A stretch of DNA of 64,000 bases, taken from assembly GCF_018918285.1 (NCBI RefSeq), contig NZ_JAHLQF010000002.1:1-64000 (forward strand). The letters are read 5' to 3'. The notes under the pieces were generated by a model, which worked only from the letters and a program-made list of their open reading frames with translations, did not search any database and was not told where the DNA came from. Source of the stretch: Clostridium mobile. GTDB lineage: Bacteria; Bacillota; Clostridia; Clostridiales; Clostridiaceae. Positions 61,832 to 64,000 of the stretch are shown here, piece by piece. Each line of letters begins with the position of its first letter. Within the stretch, counting starts at the first letter, position 1. A program made the translations under genes and the position numbers.

Positions 61832-63373
61832 TTAATAGAAATTTTTAATTGTATTGCTTAATTTATCCCAAAGATCCCACTGGGCTTTATATATATCCCT
61901 GTAGCAATCATATAGCTTTTCGTATTTTAAATGGTTATCCATATTAGGATTGAATTGTCTTTCGATTCTTACCATGTTTTCTACTGCCTCTTCAAAAGAG
62001 CTGAATAGATTTATAGCAACAGAAGCGTTTATTATAGCACCTTTAGCACCGAATTCACTTCCATGAGGAACTTTCATTATCTTACCAGTGGCATCTGAGA
62101 ACATTTGGCACCAGAAACTGCTACTAGCCCCTCCACCAGATAAGCGGACTTCATTAATTTCTCCTGGCATATGCTTATAGCAATCTAACATTTCCATAGC
62201 TACTCCTTCGTATACAGCTCTTAGAAGGTCATATCTATTGTGATCCATACAAATTCCAGTAAATTGGGCTCTTGCAGTTGGTTTAACAAATGGTGCTCTT
62301 TCTCCACCAGGGCTTAAATAAGGGTGATATATTACTCCGTTAGAGCCTATAGGAATATTTTGGGCTTTTTCTTCTAAGAATGAGAATAAATCCATATTAG
62401 AGTTTTTAGAGTTCTCTTTATCTAAAGCACAAATATTATCTATACACCAATCTATATTAGGGGTTCCCATCATAGCTCCAAGGGCTCTCATCCATTTATT
62501 TGGTATTCCATGAGCTATAGTCATACCTACATTTAGTGGAGTAATATCTGGGCTACTCATAGTAACTTCATTAAAACAAGTTGTCCCAACTATAGAGCAA
62601 GCGTTTCCATCGTTTATTGCACCTACTCCTATTGAAGCAGATATTACATCAAAAGGAGCGATGACTACTGGTGTTCCTTCTATAAGTCCAGTAAAGTCTG
62701 CAACATTTTTAAGTAAGGGTGCGAAAGCTTTAGTAGAAGGAATTATTTCAGGAAAAATATGATTCAGATCATCTATGCCATATAATTTTAAAAGTTCCTG
62801 TGAATAAGTTTTTGTTCTTATATTGACATGAGGAAGTGAAGCATCGGATTCGTCTGTTGCAATAACTCCAGTTAATTTATATCTTAACCAATCTTTACAG
62901 TAGAAAGCATGGGCTATTTTGGAAAGGTTTTCGGCTTCATTATGCTTTAGCCACTTCAAAATAGCATTTTGAGCACCGGGGAAAAGGGATGATCCGCATA
63001 TTTTGTAAGCTTCAGATGAAAGGCCACTTTCTTGCCACTCATTAATAATATTTCCTGCTCGTCCATCTGACCAAAGGATAGCATTTCTGATAGGATCTCC
63101 ATTTTTATCTATCATCCAACATCCATCCCCTTGAGCTGTAACTCCAATAGCTAATACATCTTTAGGGTTAATTTTGGATTCATCTATTAATTCTCTTAGT
63201 GTGTTTAAAGCAGCCTGAAAAACAGAGTACATATCTTGTTCAGCCCAATCCTGTTTAGGAGTAAGAACCTGAGTTTTTTGCTTAGATACAAATAGTTCAT
63301 GTCCTTGAAGATCAAATAATACGCTTTTAACTAGTGAAGTACCAGCGTCTAGCCCAATTAAGTATTTTTTCAT
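61832..63373 (-). CDS. FGGY-family polyol kinase (erythritol-kinase-like)
   Basis: The 513-residue kinase has the phosphate-binding start 'GLDAGTSLVKSVLFD', the segments 'IGVTAQGDGCWMIDKNGDPI' and 'ILWSDGRAG', and the FGGY signature region 'YEGVAMEMLDCYKHMPGEIN' and 'LSGGGASSSFWCQMFSDATG'. The 'GDGCWMIDKNG' part resembles erythritol kinase (EryA) more than GlpK, whose 'NQRET' motif is absent. The substrate is therefore likely a polyol or ketose other than plain glycerol. CGAGGGGG precedes the ATG. It is the first gene of the minus-strand operon, divergent from dhaK. Confidence 0.85.
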   Translation of the reverse strand: MKKYLIGLDAGTSLVKSVLFDLQGHELFVSKQKTQVLTPKQDWAEQDMYSVFQAALNTLRELIDESKINPKDVLAIGVTAQGDGCWMIDKNGDPIRNAILWSDGRAGNIINEWQESGLSSEAYKICGSSLFPGAQNAILKWLKHNEAENLSKIAHAFYCKDWLRYKLTGVIATDESDASLPHVNIRTKTYSQELLKLYGIDDLNHIFPEIIPSTKAFAPLLKNVADFTGLIEGTPVVIAPFDVISASIGVGAINDGNACSIVGTTCFNEVTMSSPDITPLNVGMTIAHGIPNKWMRALGAMMGTPNIDWCIDNICALDKENSKNSNMDLFSFLEEKAQNIPIGSNGVIYHPYLSPGGERAPFVKPTARAQFTGICMDHNRYDLLRAVYEGVAMEMLDCYKHMPGEINEVRLSGGGASSSFWCQMFSDATGKIMKVPHGSEFGAKGAIINASVAINLFSSFEEAVENMVRIERQFNPNMDNHLKYEKLYDCYRDIYKAQWDLWDKLSNTIKNFY

Positions 63374-63419
63374 ACTTAAACCCCCTCGAGATTTATTATT
63401 TTTTATTATTTCTTACTTT

Positions 63420-63460
63420 TTCGTATGGAATTTTATTATAAATATATTCGTGAAATGGAA
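63420..63460. promoter_or_regulatory. Possible operator repeats between the divergent polyol operons
   Basis: TTCGTATGGAA (63420) and TTCGTGAAATGGAA (63447) are related direct repeats in the 221-base divergent region. DeoR-family repressors often bind TTCG-containing repeats, so these are candidate sites for the regulator encoded at 57867. Confidence 0.35.
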
Positions 63461-63594
63461 ATTAATACAAATAAAAAAGGAAAAGTATAAATAGTTATTT
63501 TTTTAAATGAAAAAACATAGACATGTAATACAAAACAATAATAAAAGAGAATAAATGAAAATAAAAAATAGAAGGATAAAATAGGAGGGTAAAA

Positions 63595-64000
63595 ATGAAA
63601 AGATTATTTAATGATCCATATAATATTGTAGAAGAAATGTTAGAAGGATACTGTAGAGCACATAAGAAATATATAAGGCTTTTAGAAGATGATAGACGAG
63701 TAGTAATTAGCAATGCTGCCCCCATAAAAGACAAGGTTGGAATAATAATAGGTGGTGGATCTGGACATGAGCCACTGTTTTTAGGATATGTAGGAGAAAA
63801 CTTTGCTGATGCAGCAGTTATAGGCAATATTAATACATCACCTTCACCGGAACCTTGCTACAATGCTGTAAAGGCAGTGAATAGCGGCAAGGGTTGTTTA
63901 TATATGTACGGTAATTATTCAGGAGATGTAATGAATTTTGATATGGCAGCTGAAATGGCAACAGATGAAGGTATTAGAGTAGAGACGGTAGTAGTTACTG
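63595..64000 (+). CDS. dhaK: Dihydroxyacetone kinase subunit DhaK, amino part
   Basis: The frame runs off the window edge after about 135 codons. It begins MKRLFNDPYNIVEEMLEGYC, and the segments 'GGGSGHEPLFLGYVG' with the histidine next to the covalent substrate site and 'GNINTSPSPEP' are typical of DhaK. The family phosphorylates dihydroxyacetone or other short ketoses, often with DhaL and the PTS protein DhaM. AGGAGGG precedes the ATG. It is divergent from the FGGY kinase operon and probably linked to it in function. Confidence 0.93.
   Translation, partial: MKRLFNDPYNIVEEMLEGYCRAHKKYIRLLEDDRRVVISNAAPIKDKVGIIIGGGSGHEPLFLGYVGENFADAAVIGNINTSPSPEPCYNAVKAVNSGKGCLYMYGNYSGDVMNFDMAAEMATDEGIRVETVVVT

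Overview
The window is AT-rich DNA with strong purine-rich ribosome binding sites, frequent TTG/GTG starts and many TPP/T-box/terminator-controlled genes. Gene content (reverse rubrerythrin, TrpP under a T-box, DcuS/DcuR-like pair, SEC-C methionine aminopeptidase, M16C peptidase, GlpA/GlpB-like/DUF1667 trio) points to a Clostridium (cluster I) chromosome. This is inferred from gene families, since no rRNA or tRNA gene lies in the window.

Layout. 0-6.3 kb: the right end of an IS3-family element, then an ABC-2 type exporter operon and an ECF sigma operon, separated by copies of a dispersed hairpin repeat. 6.3-11.2 kb: an OmpR/histidine kinase pair, an orphan soluble kinase and a DMT permease. 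11.2-17.9 kb: a neighbourhood rich in ribosome-related and antibiotic-related genes. It holds an ABC-F ATPase behind a leader peptide and two look-alike terminators, methionine aminopeptidase, a CD3324-family gene interrupted by an amber codon, an internally deleted ABC-F remnant, a CatB-type acetyltransferase, an XRE regulator with a clear operator/promoter, a deoxyribosyltransferase-like protein and a peptide deformylase. 18-35 kb: mostly housekeeping and hypothetical genes (HesB-like, AbrB-like, M16C and M48 peptidases, flavinylated lipoprotein reductase, T-box-trpP, GGDEF/EAL, DUF4349, amidohydrolase, membrane MutS-like, SRAP, ComEC-like MBL protein). 35.9-43.1 kb: a C4-dicarboxylate/aspartate cluster (sensor, regulator, malic enzyme, symporter, aspartate racemase, aspartase). 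43.2-47 kb: reverse rubrerythrin with a PerR-like box inside its promoter, then a TPP riboswitch controlling thiC and an adjoining purF. 47-50 kb: small proteins and an MsbA-like ABC exporter. 50-57.8 kb: an FtsX-type ABC transporter with its two-component system, and a DUF6773-like/XRE module, again bracketed by hairpin repeats. 57.9-64 kb: a polyol-phosphate catabolic set (DeoR regulator, DUF1667, two flavoproteins, FGGY kinase) with dhaK starting divergently and running off the edge.

The strongest candidate for something undescribed is a family of at least ten ~60-65 bp intergenic hairpins. Their arm sequences differ between copies but change together so that pairing is kept, while the loop core is conserved. 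They occur at the borders of accessory gene cassettes and are absent from the 32 kb metabolic core (18-49.8 kb). Other items worth attention are the double attenuator ahead of the ABC-F gene, the thiC-purF coupling under one riboswitch, and the broken resistance-type genes between 15 and 15.7 kb.

Starts were chosen by ribosome-binding-site spacing, so several genes are called shorter than their longest open frame. Functions rest on recognised motifs and remembered family features. No database search was run.
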